Below, in pieces: positions 16,128 to 24,485 of a stretch of DNA of 35,101 nucleotides (position 1 is the first letter of the stretch; the number at the start of each line of letters is the position of its first letter). The notes beneath the pieces are model-generated. The model made no database searches and had not been told where the DNA came from. It saw nothing but the letters and a program-made list of their open reading frames with translations. The position numbers and the translations under genes were made by a program. The stretch is from Synergistota bacterium (lineage in GTDB: Bacteria > Synergistota > GBS-1), in contig JANXBX010000016.1 in NCBI GenBank assembly GCA_025060595.1, positions 1 to 35,101 on the forward strand, read 5' to 3'.

Positions 16128-17108
16128 ATGCGGAGAGCTTGGCTAAGTTTGGTGAGCGCGGGTATTATCTTAGTATTTGTCCTTGCTTCGTTTCCTGTTG
16201 AGGCAAAGATTACTTGGAAGCTCGGGCACTTGACAAACGAGCAGCATATTTGGCACCGTACAGCATTGAAGTTTGCTGAGCTTGTTAAAGCCAAGACTGG
16301 AGGAGAAATCGAAATAACTATTTATCCTAATGAACAACTTGGTAAGGAAATAGAAGTTTTAAATATGATTCAAGCTGGGACTGCGGAACTTACAATTTCT
16401 GGTGAGTCCATGCAGAATTGGGCTCCAAAAGCTGCATTGATTGCTGCTCCCTATGCTTTTAGGAGCATAGATCATATGATTAAGGCTATCACAGGAGATA
16501 TAGGAAAGGAAATTGCTAACGAGATCGGAGAAAAGGTTAAGGTTATACCTCTTATATATCATATAAGGTCTCCTAGAAATCTTACTTCTAACAAACCTGT
16601 GAGTAAACCTGAAGATGTAAAGGGGTTGAGATTGCGTTTGCCTAATGTTCCACTTTTTGTTGAAGCTTGGAAAGCTGTGGGGGCTATTCCAGTAGTTATG
16701 GCGTTTAGCGAGGTTTTCACAGCTCTTCAGCAGGGAGTTATAGATGCCCAAGAGAATCCTTATGATCTTATATATAATGCGAGTTTCTATGAAGTCCAGA
16801 AATACGTTAACGAAACTGAGCATGTTATAGGTTGGGTCTGGACTGTTCTCGGAAAGAAGCAATTTGAGTCTCTTTCTAAAGAGTTACAGAAGGCGGTACT
16901 TGAAGCTGCTCAAGAGGCTCAGGTTTATGCTAACGATCTGTTCTATAAGGAGATACCTCCTATTAAACAAAAGCTTATAGAAAAAGGTATGACCATTAAT
17001 TCTAATGTAGATAAAGCGGCATTCCAGAAGATTATGTCTCAAGCAGTCGAGAGGGTTTTAAAGCCTGAACAAGCTGATCTTTATAAAAGAATACAAGCAC
17101 TTCAGTAA
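16128..17108 (+). CDS. dctP: TRAP transporter periplasmic solute-binding protein, DctP family
   Basis: This 326-residue periplasmic receptor captures an organic acid for the DctQM permease. A signal peptide spans residues 1-26 (hydrophobic core SLVSAGIILVFVLASF, Ala-Lys at the end). The mature protein begins ITWKLGHLTNEQHIWHRTAL. The carboxylate-binding region is present: KGLRLRLPNVPLFVEAWKAV, then FTALQQGVIDAQENPYDLIY. ATG 16128 follows the long GGAGGAGGGAGGG; an in-frame ATG at 16053 lies upstream of the predicted transcription start and would bury the signal peptide. A downstream hairpin (17140-17172) separates it from dctQ. Confidence 0.93.
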   Translation: MRRAWLSLVSAGIILVFVLASFPVEAKITWKLGHLTNEQHIWHRTALKFAELVKAKTGGEIEITIYPNEQLGKEIEVLNMIQAGTAELTISGESMQNWAPKAALIAAPYAFRSIDHMIKAITGDIGKEIANEIGEKVKVIPLIYHIRSPRNLTSNKPVSKPEDVKGLRLRLPNVPLFVEAWKAVGAIPVVMAFSEVFTALQQGVIDAQENPYDLIYNASFYEVQKYVNETEHVIGWVWTVLGKKQFESLSKELQKAVLEAAQEAQVYANDLFYKEIPPIKQKLIEKGMTINSNVDKAAFQKIMSQAVERVLKPEQADLYKRIQALQ

Positions 17109-17139
17109 TAGCTTGGTAGCTATACCTTTAGAAATAATT

Positions 17140-17172
17140 TAGAGGTCTCGGTAGGGTGTGCCGAGACCTCTA
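17140..17172 (+). other. Intercistronic stem-loop between dctP and dctQ
   Basis: TAGAGGTCTCGG (17140-17151), nine-base loop, CCGAGACCTCTA (17161-17172): twelve perfect base pairs. No T-run follows, so it is not a simple intrinsic terminator. Such hairpins after binding-protein genes often protect the upstream mRNA and raise binding protein over permease; that role is inferred here. Confidence 0.75.
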
Positions 17173-17192
17173 ATTGTTATGGGTGATGGTTT

Positions 17193-17672
17193 ATGAGAAA
17201 GGATGTAGATTTATTAGAAAAAGTGTTAGAATATGGGATGTTTGTATCTTTTGGGGTTCTCATAATAATAGTAACTTTAAGTGTAGTTACAAGATTTTTG
17301 CTACCCTTTATTGTACTTTCATGGGCGGAGGAGGCTTCAAGGTTCTTTTTTGTTTATACTGTTGCTTTTGGGGCTCCCTGTGCCTTTAAGAGAAATGAAT
17401 TTGCCGTGGTTGATTTTTTGTTTAGGAGGTTATCTAGTGGGGTGCAAAAAAAACTTTCTTTGATATTTGATGCTACTACAGCTTTTCTTTTCTTGATAGT
17501 TTTCTTATATAGCTTACAGTTTGCAAAACTTGGAATCGCTCAATATTCTCCAACTATGGGTATTCCTATGATATTTGCTTATTCAAGTATGGTTTTAACT
17601 TCATTGTTTATAACTTTCTATAGTTCTTTGAAGTTTTTTAAAGCAGTGTTGAAGGGAGGAAGTTTACAATGA
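17193..17672 (+). CDS. dctQ: TRAP transporter small permease subunit, DctQ family
   Basis: This 159-residue integral membrane protein forms the permease with DctM. Four hydrophobic helices are visible. The family motif LSWAEEASRFFFVYTVAFGA spans helix 2, followed by the basic RNEFAVVDFLFRR segment. The ATG at 17193 has a GGGTGATGG purine stretch before it. The stop overlaps the dctM start as ATGA. Confidence 0.92.
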   Translation: MRKDVDLLEKVLEYGMFVSFGVLIIIVTLSVVTRFLLPFIVLSWAEEASRFFFVYTVAFGAPCAFKRNEFAVVDFLFRRLSSGVQKKLSLIFDATTAFLFLIVFLYSLQFAKLGIAQYSPTMGIPMIFAYSSMVLTSLFITFYSSLKFFKAVLKGGSLQ

Positions 17673-18952
17673 TGGCATTGCTTTTATTTCTATCTTTCGT
17701 TTCTCTTTTGATAATAGGGGTTCCTGTAGCATTTTCTCTTGGCATATCCTCGCTAATCTATATAGTTATAAAGGGGATTCCTCTTAATATAATTCCTCAA
17801 AAAATGTATTCAGGAATAGATTCGTTTGTTCTCTTATGTATTCCAGCTTTTGTTTTAGCAGGGAACTTAATGAATACCGTGGGCATTACTCAGCGAATTA
17901 TAAATTTATCTAATGCTCTTGTTGGGTTTATAAGAGGAGGTTTAGCTTTAGCTAATGTAGCTGCTTCTATGATATTTGCAGGGATTTCTGGAACAGCCCT
18001 TGCTGATACTGCGAGTATAGGAGCTATTTTGATTCCTGCTATGAAGAAAGAGGGGTATGATGCAGATTTCTCAGCAGCAGTGACAGCATCTTCTTCTACT
18101 GTTGGTCCTATAATTCCTCCTAGTGTTCCTATGATTATCGTGGGGACGCTTACCGGTCTTTCCGTTAGTAGGCTTTTTTTAGCTGGTGCTATTCCTGGAA
18201 TTATATTAGGTTTTTCTTTGATGGGTATTACTTATTACATATCTATTAAGAAAAACTATCCTAAGGAAGAAAACTTTTCTCTCAAGAGAGTTGTAAAAGC
18301 TTTCTATGAGGCTTCATGGGCTGTAGGGATGATAATTATTATACTGGGGGGAATTTTAGGTGGAGTTTTCACTCCTACTGAAGCCTCGGTTATAGCTGTA
18401 GTTTATGCGGTTATAGTTGGGGCTCTGGTTTATAAAGAACTTAGGTTTAAGGATTTACCAAAGATTACTGTAGAATCTATAAGAATGACTACCTCTATAA
18501 TGCTTCTTGTTGGGTTTGCGCGTTTATTTGCCTGGATTATAACCACAGAGCGTATTCCACAGATGGTTGCTGATTGGATATTAAATATTTCAACTAATCC
18601 TTTAGTTGTTATTCTATTGATAAATGCGGTTTTGCTTTTCGTAGGATGTTTTATGGAAACTATAGCTGCTCTTGTCATATTCGTTCCTGTATTGATGCCG
18701 GTGGCCATGAAAGTTGGCATGGATCCTATTCATTTTTCGGTTATGGTAGTTTTAAATCTGGTTATTGGTCTATGTACTCCTCCTTTTGGTGTTTGCTTAT
18801 TTGTAGCTGCAAGTATTGCAAGAATTTCACTTGGTGAGCTTGTGAGAGCGATAGCACCCTTTCTTCTGGTTCTTATAGGTGTTTTAATGTTGGTTAGCTA
18901 TTTCCCTTCCCTTAGTTTAATATTACCGAATTTGGTTTATGGGGTAAGATAA
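17669..18952 (+). CDS. dctM: TRAP transporter large permease subunit, DctM family
   Basis: This 427-residue membrane protein with about twelve helices is the ion-coupled translocating subunit. Family motifs include MIFAGISGTALADTASIGAI, SSTVGPIIPPSVPMIIVG and, in the second half, CFMETIAALVIFVPVLMP and GLCTPPFGVCLFVA. It starts at ATG 17669 overlapping dctQ by four bases and ends two bases before the dehydrogenase gene, so all four genes should be on one transcript. Confidence 0.95.
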   Translation: MMALLLFLSFVSLLIIGVPVAFSLGISSLIYIVIKGIPLNIIPQKMYSGIDSFVLLCIPAFVLAGNLMNTVGITQRIINLSNALVGFIRGGLALANVAASMIFAGISGTALADTASIGAILIPAMKKEGYDADFSAAVTASSSTVGPIIPPSVPMIIVGTLTGLSVSRLFLAGAIPGIILGFSLMGITYYISIKKNYPKEENFSLKRVVKAFYEASWAVGMIIIILGGILGGVFTPTEASVIAVVYAVIVGALVYKELRFKDLPKITVESIRMTTSIMLLVGFARLFAWIITTERIPQMVADWILNISTNPLVVILLINAVLLFVGCFMETIAALVIFVPVLMPVAMKVGMDPIHFSVMVVLNLVIGLCTPPFGVCLFVAASIARISLGELVRAIAPFLLVLIGVLMLVSYFPSLSLILPNLVYGVR

Positions 18953-18954
18953 AG

Positions 18955-19965
18955 ATGAAAAGTATTGTAGTCTTAAGACCAGGATCCCTTACTATAGAGG
19001 ATAGGTATATCCCTAGAATTGAAAGAGAGGACGAAGTCTTAATTAAAGTGAAATCTGCTGGTATTTGTGGTTCTGATTTACACATATACCATGGAAGATC
19101 TCCGGTTGCTACTTATCCACGGGTTATAGGACATGAGGTAGTGGGGGAAGTTGTAGAAAAGGGTAAATCCGTTACTAAAGTTAAAGAAGGTGATAGTGTA
19201 GTTGTAGAACCTATATTTTATTGTGGGGAATGTTATGCTTGCCGTATGAGGAGGCCTAACGTGTGTGAGAGACTGGAAGTTTTTGGTGTTCACAGGGATG
19301 GTGGTTTTCAGGAGTATATAGTTCTTCCAGAACGAAATGTTTATGTTTTTTCAAGGGAGCTTGATTGGAATGAGGCTGTTCTTATAGAGCCTTTTACTAT
19401 TGCTGCTGAGGTTAAGGGTAGAGGTATGATTAGAAAAGGGGACAATGTCTTTATAATTGGCGCTGGCCCTATAGGATTATGTTTATTGCAATATCTTAAG
19501 CTATTTGATGTTAATTGTGGTATATGCGATTTGATCAAAACGCGTTTAAAGTTGGCTGAAGATATAGGAGCCGATTTTGTGATAGATTCCAAGCATTATG
19601 AAATAGAAGAGGTTCTAAAATATTTTTCTAAGGGGGCTAATGTAGTTATAGATGCTGTTGGTTTGCCGGAAACTTTTGAAAAAGCGGTTAAGATAGCTTC
19701 TCCTGCTGGAAGGGTCATAGTTTTGGGATTCGATAATAGACCTTCTATGATTTCTCAAGTTTCTATAACCTTAAAAGGGCTTACTATTTTGGGTTCAAGA
19801 CTTCAAGCGTATAAATTTTCTAAAGTAATAGAATTATTTAATAGTGGGAGGTTAAGGCCTAAAAGGCTAATAACTCATGTTTTCTCTTTCAAGGAGGTCT
19901 TAGAAGCTTTTAACCTTATTGAGAATTATCCTGAGAAAGTTTGTAAAGTGGTTCTTAACTTCTAA
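18955..19965 (+). CDS. Zinc-dependent medium-chain alcohol/polyol dehydrogenase
   Basis: This 336-residue NAD(P)-dependent MDR dehydrogenase resembles sorbitol, L-threonine and sugar-acid dehydrogenases. Catalytic zinc ligands are C38 (AGICGSDLHIY), H60-E61 (VIGHEVVGEV) and E145 (IEPFTIA). The structural zinc lobe is C90, C93, C96, C104. The Rossmann motif IIGAGPIGLCLLQYL is at about 167-181. It begins two bases after the dctM stop, so it likely oxidises the TRAP substrate or a product; a sugar acid or polyol fits best. The exact substrate cannot be read from sequence. Confidence 0.9.
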   Translation: MKSIVVLRPGSLTIEDRYIPRIEREDEVLIKVKSAGICGSDLHIYHGRSPVATYPRVIGHEVVGEVVEKGKSVTKVKEGDSVVVEPIFYCGECYACRMRRPNVCERLEVFGVHRDGGFQEYIVLPERNVYVFSRELDWNEAVLIEPFTIAAEVKGRGMIRKGDNVFIIGAGPIGLCLLQYLKLFDVNCGICDLIKTRLKLAEDIGADFVIDSKHYEIEEVLKYFSKGANVVIDAVGLPETFEKAVKIASPAGRVIVLGFDNRPSMISQVSITLKGLTILGSRLQAYKFSKVIELFNSGRLRPKRLITHVFSFKEVLEAFNLIENYPEKVCKVVLNF

Positions 19966-19980
19966 ATTTTTAGTTATAAT
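19952..19980 (+). promoter_or_regulatory. Weak candidate promoter for the ferritin-VIT1 gene
   Basis: A perfect -10 hexamer TATAAT (19975-19980), but with only a poor -35-like TTCTTA 17 bases upstream inside the end of the dehydrogenase gene. It may allow expression of the iron and MATE genes apart from the TRAP operon. Confidence 0.3.
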
Positions 19981-20002
19981 GTCTTTGGGGGGTAACCTGA
20001 TC

Positions 20003-20866
20003 ATGAATGAGGTAGGTAAGCTTCTTATTGAGTTTCAGAAAGATGAGATAACTCAAAGTTTGCTTTATGAAAGGATAGCGAAGAGCTTAAAGGATGAAAA
20101 TAAAAAGATCTTAGAGAATATGGCTTTGGATGAAAGGGATCATTATGAAAGGTTGAAGAAGTATACAGGGAGAGATGTTTTTCCACAAAAGTATAAGTTG
20201 TTAAAGTTTTTCTTACTTTGGAAAGTTTTTGGATTAACTTTTGTTATAAAGCTTATGGAAAAAGGGGAAGAAAGAGCAAGAGAAGGTTATAGAAAAATTC
20301 TTTCTTATATTCCAGAGATAAATAAGATTTTTCACGATGAGGAAAAACATGAAAAAGAGCTCACAAATATGATTGATGAGAAAAGACTTAAATATGTTAG
20401 TTCTATGATTTTGGGTGTGAGTGATGCTATTGTAGAGCTTACAGGAGCCGTTGCGGGTTTAACTTTTGCCTTTCAGAATTCTGAGCTTGTTGGAGCAGCA
20501 GGGATGATAACAGGTATAGCTGCGTCTTTGTCGATGTCTGTATCTGAATATCTTTCCCAAAAAAGTGAGTTAGAGGAAGGGAAGAGCCCAATTAGTGCAG
20601 CTGTTTATACTGGTTTTGCTTATATAATTGCTGTTTTCTTCCTTGTTATACCCTTTTTTATTTTTGAGAAAGTATTTTTAGCTTTAGGGTTATCTTTGCT
20701 TAACGCTCTTCTTATAATAGCCCTTTTTTGTTTTTTTGTTTCGGTAGTTAAAGAAGAGGCTTTTAAAAGGAATTTTTTTGAAATGGCATTATTGAGTTTT
20801 TCTGTGGCTGGTGTTTCCTTTGTTATAGGAGCGCTTGCTAGAAAATTTTTGGGTATAGAGATATGA
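20003..20866 (+). CDS. Ferritin-like/VIT1 (CCC1) fusion membrane protein, putative iron or manganese exporter
   Basis: This is a 287-residue fusion. The N-terminal ferritin-like part (about 1-125) has candidate di-iron ligands E15, E23, E44-x2-H47 (ALDERDHYERL) and E90/E113/H116 (HDEEKHEKEL). The C-terminal part (about 130-287) is a VIT1/CCC1 transporter with SSMILGVSDAIVELTGAVAG and SLSMSVSEYLSQKSELEEG, then further helices. The family moves Fe2+ or Mn2+ out of the cytosol; MbfA-type fusions detoxify iron. ATG 20003 follows GGGGGGT by nine bases; earlier in-frame starts lie in the dehydrogenase gene. Ends in an ATGA overlap with the MATE gene. Confidence 0.88.
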   Translation: MNEVGKLLIEFQKDEITQSLLYERIAKSLKDENKKILENMALDERDHYERLKKYTGRDVFPQKYKLLKFFLLWKVFGLTFVIKLMEKGEERAREGYRKILSYIPEINKIFHDEEKHEKELTNMIDEKRLKYVSSMILGVSDAIVELTGAVAGLTFAFQNSELVGAAGMITGIAASLSMSVSEYLSQKSELEEGKSPISAAVYTGFAYIIAVFFLVIPFFIFEKVFLALGLSLLNALLIIALFCFFVSVVKEEAFKRNFFEMALLSFSVAGVSFVIGALARKFLGIEI

Positions 20867-22242
20867 AGATTGAGATAAATGATTTTACAGAAGGTAAGAT
20901 TGTAAGTCACCTTATTCTTTTTTCCTTTCCTTTAATATGGGGGAATTTCCTTCAAGTTTTTTATAACGCTGTGGATAGCTTTTGGGTTGGTAAATTTCTG
21001 GGCCCCCGAGCATTGGCTGCTGTTTCTGTAAGTTTTCCTTTGATATTTGCGCTTGTTTCTTTAATGATGGGGATAAGCTCAGCTACTACAACGCTTGTTT
21101 CTCAGTATTTTGGAGCAAAAAAGGATGAAGATCTTAATAAAACTATCTTTAGTTCCCTCTTTTTGTCAGTAGCTATAGGAGTTTTAATAACGATTTTAGG
21201 AATGATTTTTAAAAGATCCCTGCTCAACATTGTAAATGTTCCTTGGGATGTATTTTCTCTTGCAGATGTTTACTTTAGTATATGTCTTTTAGGGTTTATT
21301 CCCTCTTTTTTATATAACATAGCAAGTGCAGTGCTTATGGGACTTGGTGATTCTAGGACTCCAGTTAAAATCCTTGGGTATTCGACGCTTCTTAATATAG
21401 TCTTGGATCCTGTGTTTATATTTGGTTTGGGTCCAATACCTCCTATGGGAATTAAGGGAGCGGCGATTGCAACAGTTATTTCTCAGGCATTTTCGGCATT
21501 TTTGTGTGTTAGCTGTATTATTAAAGAAAAAGTTTTAGGGCTTGGCGGTGATTCGAAAGTTTTAACTTTTCGTGAAATAAAATTGCTGTTCAGGGTAGGG
21601 CTTCCTGTAGGAGTCCAGAATTTGTTAATATCTCTGGGGCATGTATTTCTTAATGCTTTAGTCAATTTGTTTGGGAGTAGTGTAACTGCTGGTTTTGGTG
21701 CTGGTGTGCGTGTAGGTTCTTTCGCTATTTTGCCTGCTATGAGTGTAGGAATAGCTGTTGCTTCTCTTGTGGGGCAAAACATTGGTGCAGGTAAAGAAAA
21801 AAGAGTTAGAGAAGTAGTTATATGGGGTTCTATCTTGGGTGGGGGAATAAGTTTTTGCGTCACAGTTGTTGCTTTAACATTTTCATCTGAGCTTATATCC
21901 CTCTTTACGACTGATCAAAAAGTAATTGAAGAAGGGGTTACTTTTTTAAAATATGATGCTTTGGGATATGTGTTATTTGCAATTATTTTTGTTTTAGGCG
22001 GTGTGTTTAGAGGAGCAGGTGATACATTAGCAGTAATGGTTATGACGATTATTAGCATGTGGGGAGTAAGAATACCTTTAGCTGCTTATCTTTCTTTAAA
22101 AACTTCCATGGGGGTTGAAGGTGTATGGATGGCCATGCCCTTAGGGGCCTTAACCGGCTTAATCTTGCAATTCCTGTATTATAAACTTGGTTTATGGAGA
22201 AAGCGTGTAATAGCTGTTAGAAGCTATGGTAAAGAGTCTTGA
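20863..22242 (+). CDS. MATE family efflux transporter
   Basis: This 459-residue multidrug and toxin extrusion protein has about twelve helices in two homologous halves. N-terminal LFSFPLIWGNFLQVFYNAVD and FWVGKFLGPRALAAVSVSFP are the typical MATE first helices. The second half repeats the fold (LLFRVGLPVGVQNLLISLGH, then SVGIAVASLVGQNIGAGKEK). It is probably coupled to Na+ or H+; the substrate is unknown. It starts in an ATGA overlap with the ferritin-VIT1 gene, so the two are co-translated. A weak AT-rich inverted repeat (22276-22299) follows it. Confidence 0.94.
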   Translation: MKIEINDFTEGKIVSHLILFSFPLIWGNFLQVFYNAVDSFWVGKFLGPRALAAVSVSFPLIFALVSLMMGISSATTTLVSQYFGAKKDEDLNKTIFSSLFLSVAIGVLITILGMIFKRSLLNIVNVPWDVFSLADVYFSICLLGFIPSFLYNIASAVLMGLGDSRTPVKILGYSTLLNIVLDPVFIFGLGPIPPMGIKGAAIATVISQAFSAFLCVSCIIKEKVLGLGGDSKVLTFREIKLLFRVGLPVGVQNLLISLGHVFLNALVNLFGSSVTAGFGAGVRVGSFAILPAMSVGIAVASLVGQNIGAGKEKRVREVVIWGSILGGGISFCVTVVALTFSSELISLFTTDQKVIEEGVTFLKYDALGYVLFAIIFVLGGVFRGAGDTLAVMVMTIISMWGVRIPLAAYLSLKTSMGVEGVWMAMPLGALTGLILQFLYYKLGLWRKRVIAVRSYGKES

Positions 22243-22311
22243 TTTAAATAGTAAATTTAGCTGGCGAGACAAATTTTTTCATGATTTTTTAAATGAAAAC
22301 AATGTTTAAGC

Positions 22312-22340
22312 TTGACTTTTGGGTTTAGCCTTAATATAAT
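22312..22340 (+). promoter_or_regulatory. Strong promoter of the tRNA-Met/tilS transcript
   Basis: TTGACT (22312-22317), 17-base spacer, perfect TATAAT (22335-22340), the best plus-strand promoter in the window. Expected start is about 22347, only five bases before the first tRNA. No other promoter is seen before tilS. Confidence 0.8.
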
Positions 22341-22351
22341 ATAACTGAAAT

Positions 22352-22427
<76 letters not shown>

Positions 22428-22450
22428 TTCTGTTATTTCTAATTGAAAGT

Positions 22451-22527
22451 GGCGGTGTAGCTCAGCTGGCGAGAGCATACGGCTCATACCCGTAAGGTCC
22501 AGGGTTCGAGCCCCTGCACCGCCACCA
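22451..22527 (+). tRNA. Elongator tRNA-Met (CAT)
   Basis: A 77-base tRNA with encoded CCA. The acceptor GGCGGTG pairs with CACCGCC, so it lacks the initiator mismatch. The anticodon loop is CTCATAC. The 5' half GGCGGTGTAGCTCAGCTGGC is nearly the Bacillus elongator Met sequence, which argues against tRNA-Ile2 (lysidine type), though the CAT anticodon alone does not exclude it. It lies 23 bases after the initiator tRNA and 11 bases before tilS. Confidence 0.92.
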
Positions 22528-22538
22528 ATTTATTTTTC

Positions 22539-23906
22539 ATGCTTATTGATAAAGTTAAAAAATTTATTGACGAGCATAGGCTTTTTGAAAAGGGAGAAAA
22601 AGTACTTGTAGCTGTTTCAGGAGGAATAGATTCGGTTGTTTTACTTGACCTTCTTGTAAATCTTTCCCCTTCTTATGATTTTAAGCTCCATGTAATTCAC
22701 CTTGATCATGGTATAAGAGGACTAGATTCTTATGAGGACGCTCTTTTTGTCGAAAAGCTTGCCTTGAAGTATGGGTTAAATTTTACTATTGGAAGAAGCG
22801 ATGCTCGGCTGGGTAGAAAAGGGGAGACTCTTGAAGAGTCAGCAAGAAAAGTTAGGTACAGCTTCTTTAAACGTTGTTTGGAAACTGTTGGCGCAAATAA
22901 AATAGCTCTTGCCCATAACGCGGATGATCAAGTTGAAACTGTACTGATGAGGATTATAAGAGGTACTGGTCCATTAGGTCTTTGTGGTATGCGTCCCAAG
23001 ACCTCTTTCTACGTAAGGCCTCTTTTAAAAGTGTGGCGATCTGAAATAGAGGCTTACTCTTCAGAAAAAGGTCTTGATTACAGGACAGATATAACGAATT
23101 ATGATCCTTATTATTTTAGAAATAGGATACGATATCTTCTTTTGCCTATATTAGAGAGTTATAATCCATCCATTAAGGAAGGCTTATTAAGGCTCTCTGA
23201 ATTGATGTGGATGGAGAGAGATTTTGTCGATAGTTTTATTGAAGCAGAGTTCGAAAGGAGTCTTCTCTTGCAAAAAGAAGGGGAAATTTGTTTTAATTCG
23301 GGAGCATTACGTGCAAATAGGTTTCTTTTTTCGGAGATTATTAGAAGGGCTATAGAAAGCCTAGTAGGAGACTTTTATGGTTTTTCTAAAGAGGATATAG
23401 ATAGTGTTTGGGATAAAGGAAAGGGAGTATTTAATCTGCCTAGGCAGGTTGTAGTCAAGGATGATGGGGAAAAGATATGTGTTTTTCTAAGGAGACAAGG
23501 AGAGTTTCTTAAGAGGGAAGAATGGCTTTTTGAACTTAATGTGCCTGGGGTAACTAAAGTACCTCGAGGTATAATAAAGGCTGAATATGTTTCCTGTTTT
23601 AGAAAGTCGACAAGTGAGTTTGAGGCTTTTCTTGATGTTGATAAATTGAAATTTCCTCTTTTCGTTAGAAATAGAAAGGGTGGTGACAGAATTCAACCGT
23701 TAGGAATGAAGGGCAGAAAGAAACTTAAAAAGCTCTTTGCAGAGGCTTCTATTCCTATTGAAGAACGAGACGAGATTCCTATTGTTGTTGATAGAGACGG
23801 AGATATTGTGTGGGTTGGAGGAGTTAAAATTGCTGAAAAAGTAAAAGTGGATGAAAATTCAAAAAGGATATTGCACCTTGTATACTTGAGAGGTGATTCT
23901 GATTGA
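22539..23906 (+). CDS. tilS: tRNA(Ile)-lysidine synthetase TilS
   Basis: This 455-residue enzyme changes C34 of tRNA-Ile(CAU) to lysidine, switching its identity from Met to Ile. The PP-loop SGGIDS is at residues 27-32, followed by HLDHGIRGLDSYEDALFVEK, the ALAHNADDQVETVLMRIIRG segment and a C-terminal TilS domain (FVRNRKGGDRIQPLGMKGRK). ATG 22539 gives the expected N-terminus but has no Shine-Dalgarno; it follows the tRNA 3' end by 11 bases. Once the tRNA is processed out, the mRNA would be almost leaderless. The stop overlaps hpt (TTGA). Confidence 0.94.
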   Translation: MLIDKVKKFIDEHRLFEKGEKVLVAVSGGIDSVVLLDLLVNLSPSYDFKLHVIHLDHGIRGLDSYEDALFVEKLALKYGLNFTIGRSDARLGRKGETLEESARKVRYSFFKRCLETVGANKIALAHNADDQVETVLMRIIRGTGPLGLCGMRPKTSFYVRPLLKVWRSEIEAYSSEKGLDYRTDITNYDPYYFRNRIRYLLLPILESYNPSIKEGLLRLSELMWMERDFVDSFIEAEFERSLLLQKEGEICFNSGALRANRFLFSEIIRRAIESLVGDFYGFSKEDIDSVWDKGKGVFNLPRQVVVKDDGEKICVFLRRQGEFLKREEWLFELNVPGVTKVPRGIIKAEYVSCFRKSTSEFEAFLDVDKLKFPLFVRNRKGGDRIQPLGMKGRKKLKKLFAEASIPIEERDEIPIVVDRDGDIVWVGGVKIAEKVKVDENSKRILHLVYLRGDSD

Positions 23907-24436
23907 GACATTATGTAGGTGAGATTTTGATTTCACGGGAAGATATACAAAAGAGGGTTAAAGAACTTGCTGAAGTTATATCTAAGGATTACGAGGGCAA
24001 AGATCCTGTGTTTGTTGGGGTTCTAAAAGGAGCAATAATGTTTATGGCAGATCTTTTAAGAAACATCCCTTTTAGTGTGTATGTAGATTTTATGGCTGTT
24101 TCAAGTTATGGTAATTCTACTGAAACAAGTGGGATAGTTAAGATAGATAAAGATCTTGATACAGATATAAAAGGAAGACATGTGCTTATAGTGGAAGATA
24201 TCATAGATTCAGGTTTAACCCTTCAGTATTTGTTAGGTCTTCTTTCATCAAGAATACCTGCTAGCCTAAAGGTTTGTGCGCTTCTTAGTAAGCCAGCAAG
24301 AAGGAAAGTGGAAATCCCAATAGCCTATTTAGGGTTTAACATTCCTTCTGAGTTTGTAGTTGGATATGGGTTGGATTTTGCTGGTAGGTATAGGAATCTT
24401 CCAGATATACGTATTTTACGATTTGAAGATCAGTAA
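23903..24436 (+). CDS. hpt: Hypoxanthine phosphoribosyltransferase
   Basis: This 177-residue purine salvage enzyme joins hypoxanthine or guanine to PRPP. The PRPP-binding motif is VLIVEDIIDSGLTL. Other family segments are PVFVGVLKGAIMFMADLLR, DFMAVSSYGNSTETSG and FVVGYGLDFAGRYRNLPDI. It starts at TTG overlapping the tilS stop, with GAGAGGTG upstream. tilS-hpt-ftsH is a widely conserved order in bacteria and supports all three calls. Confidence 0.95.
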   Translation: MRHYVGEILISREDIQKRVKELAEVISKDYEGKDPVFVGVLKGAIMFMADLLRNIPFSVYVDFMAVSSYGNSTETSGIVKIDKDLDTDIKGRHVLIVEDIIDSGLTLQYLLGLLSSRIPASLKVCALLSKPARRKVEIPIAYLGFNIPSEFVVGYGLDFAGRYRNLPDIRILRFEDQ

Positions 24437-24447
24437 CAATTTGTGTA

Positions 24448-24456
24448 TGGTATAAT
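24448..24456 (+). promoter_or_regulatory. Extended -10 promoter of ftsH
   Basis: TGG followed by TATAAT (24451-24456) forms an extended -10 element in the 49-base gap between hpt and ftsH. No good -35 is seen, which extended -10 promoters tolerate. Separate ftsH control fits its stress-linked role. Confidence 0.5.
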
Positions 24457-24485
24457 TTTTATAGGAGGTGTGTCTGGGATAAGAG

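Noticed and set aside
16359..16862. Minus-strand 167-residue frame inside dctP
   Set aside because: It is the antisense shadow of a well-conserved DctP gene, with no ribosome site or recognisable domain.
17140..17172. The dctP-dctQ hairpin as an intrinsic terminator
   Set aside because: No T-tract follows, and dctQM must be expressed with dctP.
22276..22299. AT-only inverted repeat after the MATE gene as a terminator
   Set aside because: Seven weak A-T/G-C pairs with a ten-base loop; too unstable to call.
22451..22527. Second CAT tRNA as tRNA-Ile2 (TilS substrate), suggested by its position beside tilS
   Set aside because: Its acceptor stem and D-arm match elongator tRNA-Met of Bacillus type. 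A covariance or identity-element analysis would settle it.
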